A stretch of DNA of 64,000 nucleotides from an uncultured Christensenellaceae bacterium (GTDB lineage Bacteria > Bacillota > Clostridia > Christensenellales > CAG-314). A model generated the notes under the pieces. It did no database searches, was not told the origin of the DNA, and was given only the letters and a program-made list of their open reading frames with translations. Location of the stretch: positions 62,001-126,000 of the forward strand of contig CAJUIZ010000002.1 of the NCBI GenBank assembly GCA_910586625.1. Reading direction: 5' to 3'. This document shows positions 17,773 through 28,700 of the stretch, piece after piece. Position numbers and translations under genes: made by a program. The stretch's first letter is position 1; each line of letters starts with the position of its first letter.

Positions 17773-20700
17773 TGGTTACCCCCTAACAATCTCTTAATAA
17801 ACACCACCGCTATTGCCACTAACGCCGTTACGTTGGCAACGGACATCGCTACCGCACTCCAAACGTTATTGGTTTCTACGTGCTGGACATTACCCGCATT
17901 GGCGGATTGGTTATATAAGTTTATAGCTTGCTGCAAAGTTGCAAAGTTGGTTATAAGCTGCTTGTCTTCGTCGCTCAAAGCGTTGTAGTTGTTAACCGCT
18001 TCGGCGATAAGCTTGTAGCTGCGCTCCGTAGCGTCTATACCTACCAGCTTGTTGATACTGTTTATCGTTACGTCCACGCTGTACTGACTGAACAGCTTCA
18101 AGTAGTTGTCTATTATTGCTTGGTCAACGTACTTCAATTCGTCCTGACGCTTGATTAAAGCGTTGTATGCGGTAGTTGCGTTATCTATCAGTGTTTTGTC
18201 GAATCTGTCTACCGCCGAAGGAAGTCTGTTAACAGCGTCGATGAATTCCGTAGCGTACTTACCGGCAGTTTTACCCGTCGACTCCTGCGACTTTTTGAAA
18301 TACGCATTATACAGCGCGCTGTCGTAGCCTTCGCAATTGTCGGGTGTAACGTACGTAAGGTTGGACGCAGCCTGACTGGTTACCAAACCTACGAAGTTTG
18401 CGTAAGCCAACGGATAAGGCACTCCGAACGGCGGAGTGTAGGATTCGCCGTTTTCCTGTGCTTCCTTCAACGCTTTGCACTGCATATAGTAGTAGTAATC
18501 GTACTTGTACAGTTTGTTGAAGTTGGGGAACTTGCCCGACATTACGTCCGAGGGAAGCATATCCAAATTGCCGCTCAACGTACCTTCCAATACGGGCGCG
18601 AAGTAGGACTTGAATCTCACTTCCGTAAGAGCGGTACAATCGTAAAACGCCAAGTTGCCGATATTCTTCATTGTGGACGGCATCGTAACCTTTTGAAGGT
18701 GCTTATTGCCCGTCGCGGCGGTAAATTCGATACGAATGACTCCTTCGGGAATAACGTATTCCTTGTCCGCTTTATCCATAGGATAGCAAACAAGGTTGTA
18801 TCCAAGGTCGGTAGCAAGATACAGAACGCCGCCGTCTAACATAACATTTGCAAGAGTTGCCGTCGTATTCTTTACTCCGCCCTGCATTGTGTAAAACGCC
18901 TTGAATTTTTCGGCGTTGTAGAACGCGCCGTAGCTGACCTTGGCAAGAGAATCCGTAACTTCGAATTCTTCAATCGCGGTGTTGGTAAACACCATATCGC
19001 CTATTTCCTGCAACAACGGAGCGTTAACGGTTGTAAGCGCGCCGTTGCCGTAAAATGCGTTATCGGCCAGCTTGATAAGGTTGGGAGCATTGACTAACTT
19101 CAAAACAGGATTCTGTGAAGGAATATACTCGAACGCGCCGTCCTGAGACGAATAGCGACGTTCCGCTTCGCCGAACGCTTGCGAGCCGATTACTTCCATA
19201 CTGTCAAGGTTAAGCGTCGCAACTGCTTTGGTAGCCATAAACGCCATTATACCGACACTCTTAATATTGGAGAAATCGATTGTCGCAAGATCCAACGCTT
19301 CGCATCCGTAAAATACGCCGTTGTTTATCACCGTAAGACGCGGAGACAAGTTAACGCTGCTCATTTTTTCGCAGAATTGGAACGCGCCTTCACCGATATA
19401 CGTAGCATTGGGGATATTAGCGGTAACAAGCTTCATACAGCCGTAAAAAGCGTATTTACCTATATTCTCCGCAAGCGGCAGGTTTATTTCCGTTATAATC
19501 GGTCCTTCGTAAACGAAGGTCATACCCAAATTGTTCTGTGTCTCGTACTGCGAAAACGCGTCGTCGCCCACGGTTACAACATTATACGCAGTTACATTTT
19601 CCAACGAGGCACATCCCGAGAAGCAACCTTCGGGAACTTCCGTAAGATTGCCCAAGTCGACGGATTTAAGCGCGGAGCATCTTGCAAAGGCGTAATCGCC
19701 GAGAGCCGCAGCCTTGGTAAGGTCGATTGTTTCCAGCTTAGTACAGCGGAAGAAAGCAAACGCGCCCACGGTTACTCCGCCGTTTTCGGGCATTGCCACC
19801 GCAATCAAAGCGGAATCGGCAAAGGCGTAATCGCCCAACGTAGCGCCGTCGTCAAGATATATATTGGTAAGTCTACTTACGTATTGTCCGCCCGTAACGG
19901 TGGAATTGCCCGCCGAAAACGCTCTGAAACCGATATTTACGTTTTTGGCGAAGTGCAAAGACGTTACAGCCGTATTATAAAATGCGAAGTCGCCGATATA
20001 TTTGGCGTTAGACAAATCTATTACGGACAAATTTACCGCTTCGGCAAAAGCTCTGTCCCCAATTGACAATTCGTTAGCGGGAAGACGTACCGTTGCGAGA
20101 TTGTTACAGTATGCAAACGCCGAATTGCCTATGCGCTCCAAGGCGGAAGCGGAAGCGTCCAACGTTACAAGATTTTTATTTGCCGAGAACGCGCCGTCGC
20201 AGATTTCTCTTACCTTTGCAGGCAACGTATACGTTCCATTGTTGAATGTGTTTCTCGGTAAAGCCCAAATAAGCTTCGTGCCGTCCTTACTGAACAAAAC
20301 GCCGTTGTTTACAACGTAAGAATCGTTAAATTCGCTTACTTTTATTGTCAGAGACGAGCTGTCCAAGCCGTTGAAAAGCAATGCTCCTACGGTGTCGATT
20401 GACGTACTGTCGTTAAGAGTTAACGTTCTAAGTCTACTGCATCTGCCGAATACGTTATCGCCGAACGATACCGTGCCGTTAGGCAATGTCATAGCGGCAA
20501 GCGTCGCGCAGTTATAAAACGCATTGTCGCCTATGTACTCGCATTCGCCCATAAAGTCGAAGGAGCTGAGCTTGGTACAATTCTCAAACGCGCTTATTCC
20601 CAAATACGTCAGGTCTCCCGCAACCGTTACGGTAGTTAATTGCGTACAATTGTAAAACGCTTCGTCGGGAATTGTAGCGCAGAACAACACTATTTCCATA

Positions 20701-23700
20701 ACTGCGGAGTTCTTAAACGCGCCCGCCGAAATGTTCGCGCGCTCGCCGAGAATTACCGTTCTCAATCTGGGGCAATCGCTGAACGCGCCTTCGCCGCTGC
20801 GGCGCATATCCGCAAGATTAGCAGACGACAGCGATTTGCATTCGGCAAAAGCGAATTTGCCTATGAAATTGACGTTGTCGAACAACACGTTATCTAACAG
20901 CGAACACTTGGCAAAAGCGTAATCGCTTACGGTTTTGACATTTTCGAAGTTGATAGTTTCCAGTTTTACGTCGTTATAAAAAGCGTACTCGTCTATTTTT
21001 TTACAATCTTCGCCCAACACCACTTCAACAAGCTTTTCGCAGTTGTAAAAGGCGAATTTACGTATTTCCTGCACTCCCTTGGGGATTATCACCTTGGTTA
21101 CGGAGTTATTACCCAACGGTTCTTTCTTATCGTCAAGGTCGTATTTGTCGTCTACTTCCTTTTCGTTGTCGAGATTGTAGTGACAGAACGCAAAGCTGCC
21201 GATATACATTATACCTTCGTCGTCGGGAATTTCCACAACGCCGCCCAAGCCCTTGTAAGCAACCAATTCGCGGTTTTCGATAACAAATTCGCTCTTGATA
21301 TTGATAATGCAGGACGCTTGCAAAATGGATTCCTTGCCGTCGACGACGATATTAAGAAATACGCGGGCTCTGCCTTCGGATTTGCCTTCGACTACGCCCT
21401 TGTCGTCCACGGTTGCAACCGCGGGGTTGGATGAAGTCCATCTGAGTTGATATCTGCTTTGCGGCAAATTCCAAGGTTTTATTTCGTAATTCAACCGAAT
21501 ACTCTCGCCGGGATAAAAGTTAAGCGTGTAATTTCCGCCGAAGTAGTTGATTCCGCCGGTACGCCCTATTTCCGAGGTGTCGATATCGCCGTTATAGGCG
21601 TATAGCGTTTCGTAAGAAGTAAAGGTTATCTCTTCCAATGAAACTTTGTCCTGCGATGACGACGAGCCGTCGTCTACGCCCTTGACGTTAACCAGTATTT
21701 CCTTGGCTTTCGTCCAAGTTTCGCCCTTGACGGAAATACGTATTCCCGTATTCTCCTGCAATGCTTCGATTTTGCCGCCGTTTACTGCCACTACGGACGG
21801 GTTAGACGAAGTCCAAGTAAGATTTTGCAAATAATCGGTTACGATTTCGCGGGAAGAATCCTGCGTGTCGTACATAATCGTAGTAAGGTCGAAAGTCTGT
21901 CCCTTCATAAGTTCGATTGTGGGAGCAGCCGTACCTTCCGTCTGATTGTGGAAATTCAACGATTCGTTCTGCACTTCGGGGAAGGGTACGTAACAAACGT
22001 TGGAGTTCATTGCGTAGTCGTCTATATAGAAGCAAATACCTTCCTTCAAATCGCTTTGTCTTATAGCGTCCAAATAGTCGGTGATTTCCACGCTGATTTT
22101 TGTTTGCGTACCGCGTTTTTCCTGATAGATAGGGATAGGATACTCCGACAGCGACGCAAAGGTCTTTTTCGTTTCGCCTTTTTCGTTTACGTAGTCGTAC
22201 AATACCACGGGACGCAAACTCATAGCGTAATGGTTGTCGTACACCGTAAGGTCTACGTAATATCTGTTTTCTTCCAACGTTTTGTCGTACTTAACGCGGA
22301 ATTCGGAATCGACTATTATCGGAGCTTCGTAATCGATATAAAAACTGAACTGATACGTATCGTTTACGTTGCGAACACCGTCCTGCCAATACTTGTCGTC
22401 CACGTTGGAGTCCGCCGTTTTGCCAAAGTCCAGCTTGGCGGTCATCGTCACTTGATAATGCGTGTTATTGTCGCCGAATACTTCGCCCGTCTTGGTGTTA
22501 GCCATATCAAGGTCGATATCGCAAACGTACGGGTACTGAACGCCGGCATTATGCGCCTTGTAGCAGTTGTATTCCGTCTTTTCCCACACCGTCTTGCCGG
22601 ATACCGTGTCGACGATTTGGATATTAAGCTCTTTCGCGCCGCGGAGAAGTCCCGTAAACACTGCGTAAATACCGCTGATACAATCCTTGTAGTAGGATAC
22701 CGCGGCGTGCTCCGCCGTTGCGGGTATCGGAGTATAATCGTCCGGCATTGCGTAGACGTAACTGCCAAGGGGGATTATATAGTCGTAGTAATACTTGCCG
22801 AGCGGCGTCGTAGCGTAGTAGTCCGCCTTGATTTTGTCCTTGTCGTCGATTGCGCCGTCGTACGCTTCCGTTTCCACAACGTAATAGTCTTCGTCGAATA
22901 TGGGAGCGTCCGTCCAATTACCGTAAAACGCAAGGAAGGGTGCGTTCAGATCAACGCCGTTCTCGTCAAGGTTGTCAAGAGTCAGGAAGCCTTCGACGTA
23001 CATACCGTTTTCGAAATATTGGTTAAGGTAAGTTTTGTCGCGCGTAGACAGCGTAAGCACCGCGGTTATTTGCGCGGTTTGTCCCGCTTCCACCGTTATT
23101 ACGCCGTTATTTATTTTGCCGTTAACAGCCGAATACGCCGTCGAACCGCCGAGCATGTAAGCGCGTTCCGCCACGTAATCAGTATCGGAACTGGACAGAG
23201 TTTCCGTCATCGCATACATACCGAGCTTATAACTTACTGCAGACGACGACAAGTTGCGCAGACTTATGGTCATTGTGTACTTGCCTGTACGCGCAGGGTC
23301 GTCGCCGAGCTCGAGCTTAGTCTTGCCCTTGCCTTCAACAAACAGATACGCGTTGGTAGTAGTCGCCTTCAAAATGTCGGCTATCCCCGCGCCCTGCTTA
23401 CGGGGCGAATAGGGGTTTCCGGCCTTGTCCATTGCGATAGTTGCCGTAGACATACACAGTTGATTGACCAAATCACGCACCTGACACGAGTCGAAATCGG
23501 GGAAATTTTCCTTGACGTATTGGCGGATAAGAATGGTAATGCCGCACATATTGGGGCAAGCCATACTGGTACCGCTAAGCTTGTCATAGCCGCCGCCGGG
23601 AATAGCTGACAAAATGTTGCCGCCGTGAGCGGTGATTTCCGGTTTTAGCGTAAGGTCGGGATTGGGTCCCCAACTGGAGAAGTCGCTCATAAACGGACCG

Positions 23701-25436
23701 GCTTGGTTTTCGTACACGAACTCCAATGTTCCGCGCCCTTCGTTTTCCTTGCCGGCATTTACGTTTGCGAGAACGTCGCCGTCGTCCTTGCCGATAGATA
23801 CTACGGGAATCTTGACGTCGTTACCGACCGTCATTACTATATCGCCGAATACGTTGTTGTAAATAATTACGGCTGCCGCACCGCTTTCCGCGGCGTAGCG
23901 CACCTTGTCTTCAAAGGAAATGTCTCCGCGCTTGACAAGAGCTATCTTGCCCGTCATATCCAAGCCCAAATAGTTAGAGAAATGTCCGTAACCGGGAACG
24001 GCAACGTAATCGAACGTTTTGGGGTTGCCGGGCGTTATACCCAACATCTCGAAGAAATTATATTCCTTTGCCGCTTGGTTGAAGGATTCCAAGAAGAACA
24101 CTTCGCGCGAGCCGTTGGCAAGCATATACTTATCTTTATTACCGTTGATGGAAGCTACCGACATAGACGCGCTGTACGTAGACGGAGCGCCTACCGTTGC
24201 CGAGTCGGGATTGCGCGTTTTGTTGGTGTTGCCGAATTCGCTGCCGTACGCACTGCTGTAATCGTTGGAGGCTGCAACTACCAAGGAAATTCCCGCTTCT
24301 TCTATGCTGTCGTAAATTTCGTTCTTTCTCTGCTCGTCTACTTCGCGAGTAAAGCCGCAGGAAGTACCGAGACTCATATTGATGGCGTCGACGCCGAGCG
24401 TTACGCAGTCTTCGAGAGCCGCCAAAATGTCGCCGTCGTCCGCGCCTTCTTTATAATCGGAGAAAACTTTCATTATAGCCAATTGCGTATCTAACGCAAC
24501 GCCTGTAATGGTATCGTCCTTGCCGCCGATAATGCCGGCAACGTGCGTGCCGTGTTCGCTGCCGAAGGGCATTACGTCGGGATCCTTATCCGCGTAGTCG
24601 TAGCCCCAAGCGATCTTATCCTTGGTTACGTTGCCGTAGTACACTTCGCGCGGTTCGAGCGTGTTGTCGTAGCCGTAGGCAAGCGTATTGGGCAGCAGTT
24701 CCGCAATCTTGTTGCGGTCGTACAAGGGCTGCTGAACCTGATGCGTAGTAAACGCAGTATGCGTGTAGTCGCAGCCTGTGTCGAGAATAGCCACTATCGT
24801 GCCTTTGCCCGTATAGGAAACGTCGCTGCTGTTAAATATACCCGTGTCGTACACGTTTACCGCGTTTTCGGTAGCTACGGACGGTTTGTAAGTGTTGGAC
24901 AATATGATGCGCGCAACCCCGTCGTAATTTGCAATTTCCGCAATATTAGCGAAAGTTGTGGATACGTATATTCCGTCAAGTATAGTCGAGTAGCCGTACT
25001 TAACTTCCGAAACGAGCCCCGCGCGTACAAGCTTGCTTGCAACGCGATCCTGACGTGCGCGCATATCCGAGCTTAGCTTTTTAGCCTTGGAGCCTGCCAA
25101 AAATTCCGACAGCGTCTGCTTGGCGGAGTATCCTTGATTGTATTGTTTGACGAGAGAATCTTCGGAAAAAGTGATTATTGCGTTGACCTTGCCCGAAAGG
25201 CTGTAATCGGAAATATTTTTAACTAAATCTTTGTTCAACGACTTGATAAAATCGTTCTTCAATTCGGCAATCACTTGCTGCTTATCGAACAAACCGGCGG
25301 ACGAAGTCGAGCCTGCGGACGGAGAACCGCCTGTCAGTTGAGCGGGCATAGCAAAAGCCGCCGTGGTAAAGCTCGAAATCATTATCGCGCATAAAACAAA
25401 TATAAAAATTGAATGGCTAATCTTTCTTTTTTTCAT
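17769..25436 (-). CDS. Giant cell-surface subtilisin-family (S8) protease with BspA-type repeat stalk
   Basis: 2,555 residues. Signal peptide 1-29, then an I9-like propeptide (~50-185). The catalytic domain is split by a protease-associated domain (~470-580) as in lactocepin and C5a peptidase. The catalytic triad is visible: Asp219 (AILDTGCDY), His295 (EHGTHVAGI), Ser624 (SGTSMACP), with oxyanion Asn391 (AASND). Fn3-like sandwiches follow (~700-1150), then two bacterial Ig-like domains (~1170-1390, each with WTSSNP). About 900 residues of BspA-type LRR_5 repeats come next (AFYNCTKL/IGDYAFA units), then a helical segment. A single C-terminal membrane helix (ALVAIAVVFIKRLL) replaces an LPXTG motif. 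It probably cleaves proteins at the cell surface to feed OppA, encoded downstream in the same operon. First gene after the promoter. Confidence 0.93.
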   Translation of the reverse strand: MKKRKISHSIFIFVLCAIMISSFTTAAFAMPAQLTGGSPSAGSTSSAGLFDKQQVIAELKNDFIKSLNKDLVKNISDYSLSGKVNAIITFSEDSLVKQYNQGYSAKQTLSEFLAGSKAKKLSSDMRARQDRVASKLVRAGLVSEVKYGYSTILDGIYVSTTFANIAEIANYDGVARIILSNTYKPSVATENAVNVYDTGIFNSSDVSYTGKGTIVAILDTGCDYTHTAFTTHQVQQPLYDRNKIAELLPNTLAYGYDNTLEPREVYYGNVTKDKIAWGYDYADKDPDVMPFGSEHGTHVAGIIGGKDDTITGVALDTQLAIMKVFSDYKEGADDGDILAALEDCVTLGVDAINMSLGTSCGFTREVDEQRKNEIYDSIEEAGISLVVAASNDYSSAYGSEFGNTNKTRNPDSATVGAPSTYSASMSVASINGNKDKYMLANGSREVFFLESFNQAAKEYNFFEMLGITPGNPKTFDYVAVPGYGHFSNYLGLDMTGKIALVKRGDISFEDKVRYAAESGAAAVIIYNNVFGDIVMTVGNDVKIPVVSIGKDDGDVLANVNAGKENEGRGTLEFVYENQAGPFMSDFSSWGPNPDLTLKPEITAHGGNILSAIPGGGYDKLSGTSMACPNMCGITILIRQYVKENFPDFDSCQVRDLVNQLCMSTATIAMDKAGNPYSPRKQGAGIADILKATTTNAYLFVEGKGKTKLELGDDPARTGKYTMTISLRNLSSSAVSYKLGMYAMTETLSSSDTDYVAERAYMLGGSTAYSAVNGKINNGVITVEAGQTAQITAVLTLSTRDKTYLNQYFENGMYVEGFLTLDNLDENGVDLNAPFLAFYGNWTDAPIFDEDYYVVETEAYDGAIDDKDKIKADYYATTPLGKYYYDYIIPLGSYVYAMPDDYTPIPATAEHAAVSYYKDCISGIYAVFTGLLRGAKELNIQIVDTVSGKTVWEKTEYNCYKAHNAGVQYPYVCDIDLDMANTKTGEVFGDNNTHYQVTMTAKLDFGKTADSNVDDKYWQDGVRNVNDTYQFSFYIDYEAPIIVDSEFRVKYDKTLEENRYYVDLTVYDNHYAMSLRPVVLYDYVNEKGETKKTFASLSEYPIPIYQEKRGTQTKISVEITDYLDAIRQSDLKEGICFYIDDYAMNSNVCYVPFPEVQNESLNFHNQTEGTAAPTIELMKGQTFDLTTIMYDTQDSSREIVTDYLQNLTWTSSNPSVVAVNGGKIEALQENTGIRISVKGETWTKAKEILVNVKGVDDGSSSSQDKVSLEEITFTSYETLYAYNGDIDTSEIGRTGGINYFGGNYTLNFYPGESIRLNYEIKPWNLPQSRYQLRWTSSNPAVATVDDKGVVEGKSEGRARVFLNIVVDGKESILQASCIINIKSEFVIENRELVAYKGLGGVVEIPDDEGIMYIGSFAFCHYNLDNEKEVDDKYDLDDKKEPLGNNSVTKVIIPKGVQEIRKFAFYNCEKLVEVVLGEDCKKIDEYAFYNDVKLETINFENVKTVSDYAFAKCSLLDNVLFDNVNFIGKFAFAECKSLSSANLADMRRSGEGAFSDCPRLRTVILGERANISAGAFKNSAVMEIVLFCATIPDEAFYNCTQLTTVTVAGDLTYLGISAFENCTKLSSFDFMGECEYIGDNAFYNCATLAAMTLPNGTVSFGDNVFGRCSRLRTLTLNDSTSIDTVGALLFNGLDSSSLTIKVSEFNDSYVVNNGVLFSKDGTKLIWALPRNTFNNGTYTLPAKVREICDGAFSANKNLVTLDASASALERIGNSAFAYCNNLATVRLPANELSIGDRAFAEAVNLSVIDLSNAKYIGDFAFYNTAVTSLHFAKNVNIGFRAFSAGNSTVTGGQYVSRLTNIYLDDGATLGDYAFADSALIAVAMPENGGVTVGAFAFFRCTKLETIDLTKAAALGDYAFARCSALKSVDLGNLTEVPEGCFSGCASLENVTAYNVVTVGDDAFSQYETQNNLGMTFVYEGPIITEINLPLAENIGKYAFYGCMKLVTANIPNATYIGEGAFQFCEKMSSVNLSPRLTVINNGVFYGCEALDLATIDFSNIKSVGIMAFMATKAVATLNLDSMEVIGSQAFGEAERRYSSQDGAFEYIPSQNPVLKLVNAPNLIKLADNAFYGNGALTTVNAPLLQEIGDMVFTNTAIEEFEVTDSLAKVSYGAFYNAEKFKAFYTMQGGVKNTTATLANVMLDGGVLYLATDLGYNLVCYPMDKADKEYVIPEGVIRIEFTAATGNKHLQKVTMPSTMKNIGNLAFYDCTALTEVRFKSYFAPVLEGTLSGNLDMLPSDVMSGKFPNFNKLYKYDYYYYMQCKALKEAQENGESYTPPFGVPYPLAYANFVGLVTSQAASNLTYVTPDNCEGYDSALYNAYFKKSQESTGKTAGKYATEFIDAVNRLPSAVDRFDKTLIDNATTAYNALIKRQDELKYVDQAIIDNYLKLFSQYSVDVTINSINKLVGIDATERSYKLIAEAVNNYNALSDEDKQLITNFATLQQAINLYNQSANAGNVQHVETNNVWSAVAMSVANVTALVAIAVVFIKRLLGGNQ

Positions 25437-25546
25437 TTCATTGCTTCCCTAAATAATGAGTAAGCGAATAGCATTTTTGAACTAAATACCAGCCTGTTAA
25501 AACCATAGCGGATATTAAACGCCATTCTACCATTATACTGATACAA

Positions 25547-25575
25547 ATTTTAATACATTTTGTCAAAAATGTAAA
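25547..25575 (-). promoter_or_regulatory. Sigma-A-type promoter of the protease/Opp operon
   Basis: On the minus strand TTTACA (25570-25575) is followed after 17 bases by TAAAAT (25547-25552). The protease ATG is about 110 bases downstream. An alternative pairing of TTGACA (25561-25566) with TATAAT (25532-25537) has a 23-base spacer and is less likely. Confidence 0.6.
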
Positions 25576-25746
25576 GCGAATACCCCCGCATACGGCTTTC
25601 ATATTAACATTTTTTTCAATCTTCGTTCGGTATTTAAGTCAATTGGGACGCAATGCCGATATTTGCAATAAAAACGGATAAATACGTTATTTTGCAGCGG
25701 TGCGCAAATATTTACCGCCGAAACCGCACAACGCCCCGCCCAAACA

Positions 25747-25776
25747 ACAAAAGAAGCTCGGACTGTTCCGAGCTTC
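25747..25776 (-). terminator. Rho-independent terminator after the 1,186-residue lipoprotein gene
   Basis: A perfect 10-bp stem (GAAGCTCGGA / TCCGAGCTTC) with a 4-base loop is followed by TTTTGTTG on the minus strand, about 25 bases after the stop codon. It separates the two upstream lipoprotein genes from the protease operon. Confidence 0.85.
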
Positions 25777-25799
25777 CATAATTATTTGGCGTCTGATTA

Positions 25800-28700
25800 T
25801 TATGCCGATTGCAAAGTTAATGTTACCGGCGCGCCAGTGAGTAATTCTACTTCGTCCGCTTTATGTAAAGATATAAGAATCAATTGATAATTGTCATTTT
25901 GATCTTTCATAAAGCCAAATTGAATAGTAAAACTTCCGCTTTCCATAGTAAATTCAGTACCAGCTATTTGTTCTTTTCCGGAAGGGAAAGTATACGACTT
26001 GCCAGTGGTTTTATTTGCGTCTGCCAACAATACAATTTTATAGCTGTTGAAATTACTATCAAACGTCACCTTTGCAGCAGTATAATTAGTCGTACTACCA
26101 AACGATGTAGTGCTATAAAACGCAGATTCCGCGACAAATACTTTGCCGTCAATATCGGCCAATTCTACTCTTTCGTACTTTTCAACAATTTCACCTGTTT
26201 GCGAAACGAACTCACCTGTACCATACGGTTTGTCATTACTATCGCAAAGAGTAAACTTTGATTGATCGGGATTTACTATAATGTAATTCTGAGTGGACAT
26301 CTGACCGTATTTTATTGAAATTTCGTAATACGTGCTATTTGCGCCGTAAACTGCTTCAAGTTCAGTCGGCATTGATGTTAATAGCTGTAACGTAATGTTA
26401 GACTCTGCGTTATCGATCACTGCCTTACCCGTAAGGGCTGCAAAATCTATTTCAAATTTCGAAACGGTATACTGTTGCGCAAGTATTCCGCTACCCACAG
26501 TTACCAAGCAATTGCCAATGTAAGTTTTAGAACTGTCGGAAGCACCGGTTTCGAATACCGCAACTATCGACACGTCTGCAGTCATAGCGGCCGTAAGGTC
26601 GAATTCGGTTTCCGTGCCTGCAAGCACCCACTTGGAAAAGGTTTGTCCGTCGGGAGCGGTAGGCGTTTTAATTTTGTTTGCGTCGGGAGCCGAACCGCTG
26701 TTTACAATCTGATTAAGTTCGCCGTCAACCGTCAACGTAAGGAAATCGGCGGGAACAAACGTTGCGGCTTCGGGAGACTTTTCGGAAACATCGTACCAAC
26801 CGACAAGATTATTTTCGCTTTTTTCCACAAGATAAGTGTAATTATACTCATTCGCACCGGTATAACAAATTGCAAAATTGTTGCCTATAACCAAACCGAT
26901 AGCCGCTTTGGTTAAGCCGATACCGTAGTATACGTCGCTTTCCGTGATAATCCAAGGCTGATAGCCGGTAACAGTACCTGCCGCGTTCTTTACTTCTTTG
27001 TTCCATTTACCTTGGAATACGGTGCGTTCCAAGTTAACCAATTCGGTTTTACCGCTTAGTACGATAGCACTACCGCTATCGGGAGTCAAGCTGAGATTTT
27101 CCGCAGACAAGCTTACAGCATAGAACAATTCGAAATCTTTACTGTACGCATAGTATATTCCCGAATCATCCATGATTTCCAGCAAGAATTTTCCGTCAAG
27201 TACGGCATAACCTTTTATATATTCGTTAGAAGAATCCGAAATTGCCAAAATATCAAGCGTATGTCCCGTTGCCGTCCAACTGCCCTTTATATCATCGATA
27301 AGCGGAGTAGTAGGTATGACGGCCGCCGTCTGCCAAATAGCATAAAGCGTTACCGTATCTTCGGCAGATACTACCGTAGCGTCCAACTTGGTACCGTTTG
27401 GTACAATAGCACCGTTGGCGGAGAAAGACCAACCTTCGAATTCCTTCCCGACAGGCGCGGTAAACTTACAATCGAATGTAGCAGTAGTTAAAGCAAGACC
27501 GTAGCCAAAATCTTTTTGCAAAGAATTCATTGTTCCGCTGCCGCCATTGGCGTCAAACGAAATAGTAACTTTATTAGCCGTCCAAACGGCAACGATTCTT
27601 ATTGCTTTGGAAGGCATTGCATACGCTTCGCCCGGGTTAACATTGGTAATAGTTTCCCAATAACCGTCCGTTGTATAAGTTTGAACACGCCACTTTGTCA
27701 ATGTATAGTGCGCAAACGTTAACGTATCGGCGGCAGGCATTGTGATTGTTTCTCCCGCGGCAAGCTCCAGCTCGGCGGGAAGATTGCCCGTAATGCTGCC
27801 GCTTTGACTTTCGTTCGATGACTTCAACCACGTTACGGGATACTTTTGGTCCGGGTCCGGTTGAGCGGCCTGTTCTCCCCAAATAGCTTGCAGCGTTACG
27901 TTTTTAGCAGGCATAGTATATATAGATCCCGCAAGAAGCAACGGCTCGCCTCTCCAACTTTCAGACCAACCGAGAAATACTTCGTTTTCGAAGCCTTCGT
28001 CCAGTACAAGACCTGTTCCGTCAGGCAAGACTGTCGTTTCGCCTGCGGACAATTGACGTGTCGCAGGGGGAGTCCCCGCGCCATGACCGCCAACCGTAAA
28101 CGTCAACGTAAATTTATTCGGGTCTACGGGTTGCGAATCGTTCCATTGCGCGGTAAACGTTACGTTTTGAAGGCCAGACGTTCCGTATAAATCTCCGGCA
28201 TCATACGTCATAGTTCCGTCGTTCCAACCGGCAAAAACCTTGCTGCCGTTAGAAAGCCCGGTCGCTTGCGGCAACGTAATAGCATTGGGTCTCCACATTT
28301 TTACCCATTGCGGTTCGACGGTACCTGTTGCGCCTTCGCCCGCCAAGAAGGTTATCTTCCAAGCATATTCCGCCGTAAGTTCCAAATCCGCCGTAACGGG
28401 GGTTGCAAAGTCGTACTCGCCGCCGTTAGCCCAATAACGGAAGGTTTTGCCGCTTTCGATTGTAGGGTCTTCGGCAGGTCTTGCAACGGTTGCGCCGTGG
28501 TTTACCTTGACAGTCCAAGTCGCGCCATCATTGTTGGGGTCAAACGTTACGGTATACTGCACCGCTTTCCACTGAGCGGTGAGCGTTACCGCTTTTGCGG
28601 GCATAGTAAATTCCGCGCCTGCGGCGTACTTGGTTGTGCCATCGCTCCAACCGTCGAATTCAAATCCCGTTTCCGCAGTAAAAGTCGTTGCAGCTGCAAG

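Noticed and set aside
21825..23609. 594-codon plus-strand open frame opposite the protease gene
   Set aside because: Antisense shadow of strongly biased codons. The protease on the minus strand carries clear catalytic motifs there.
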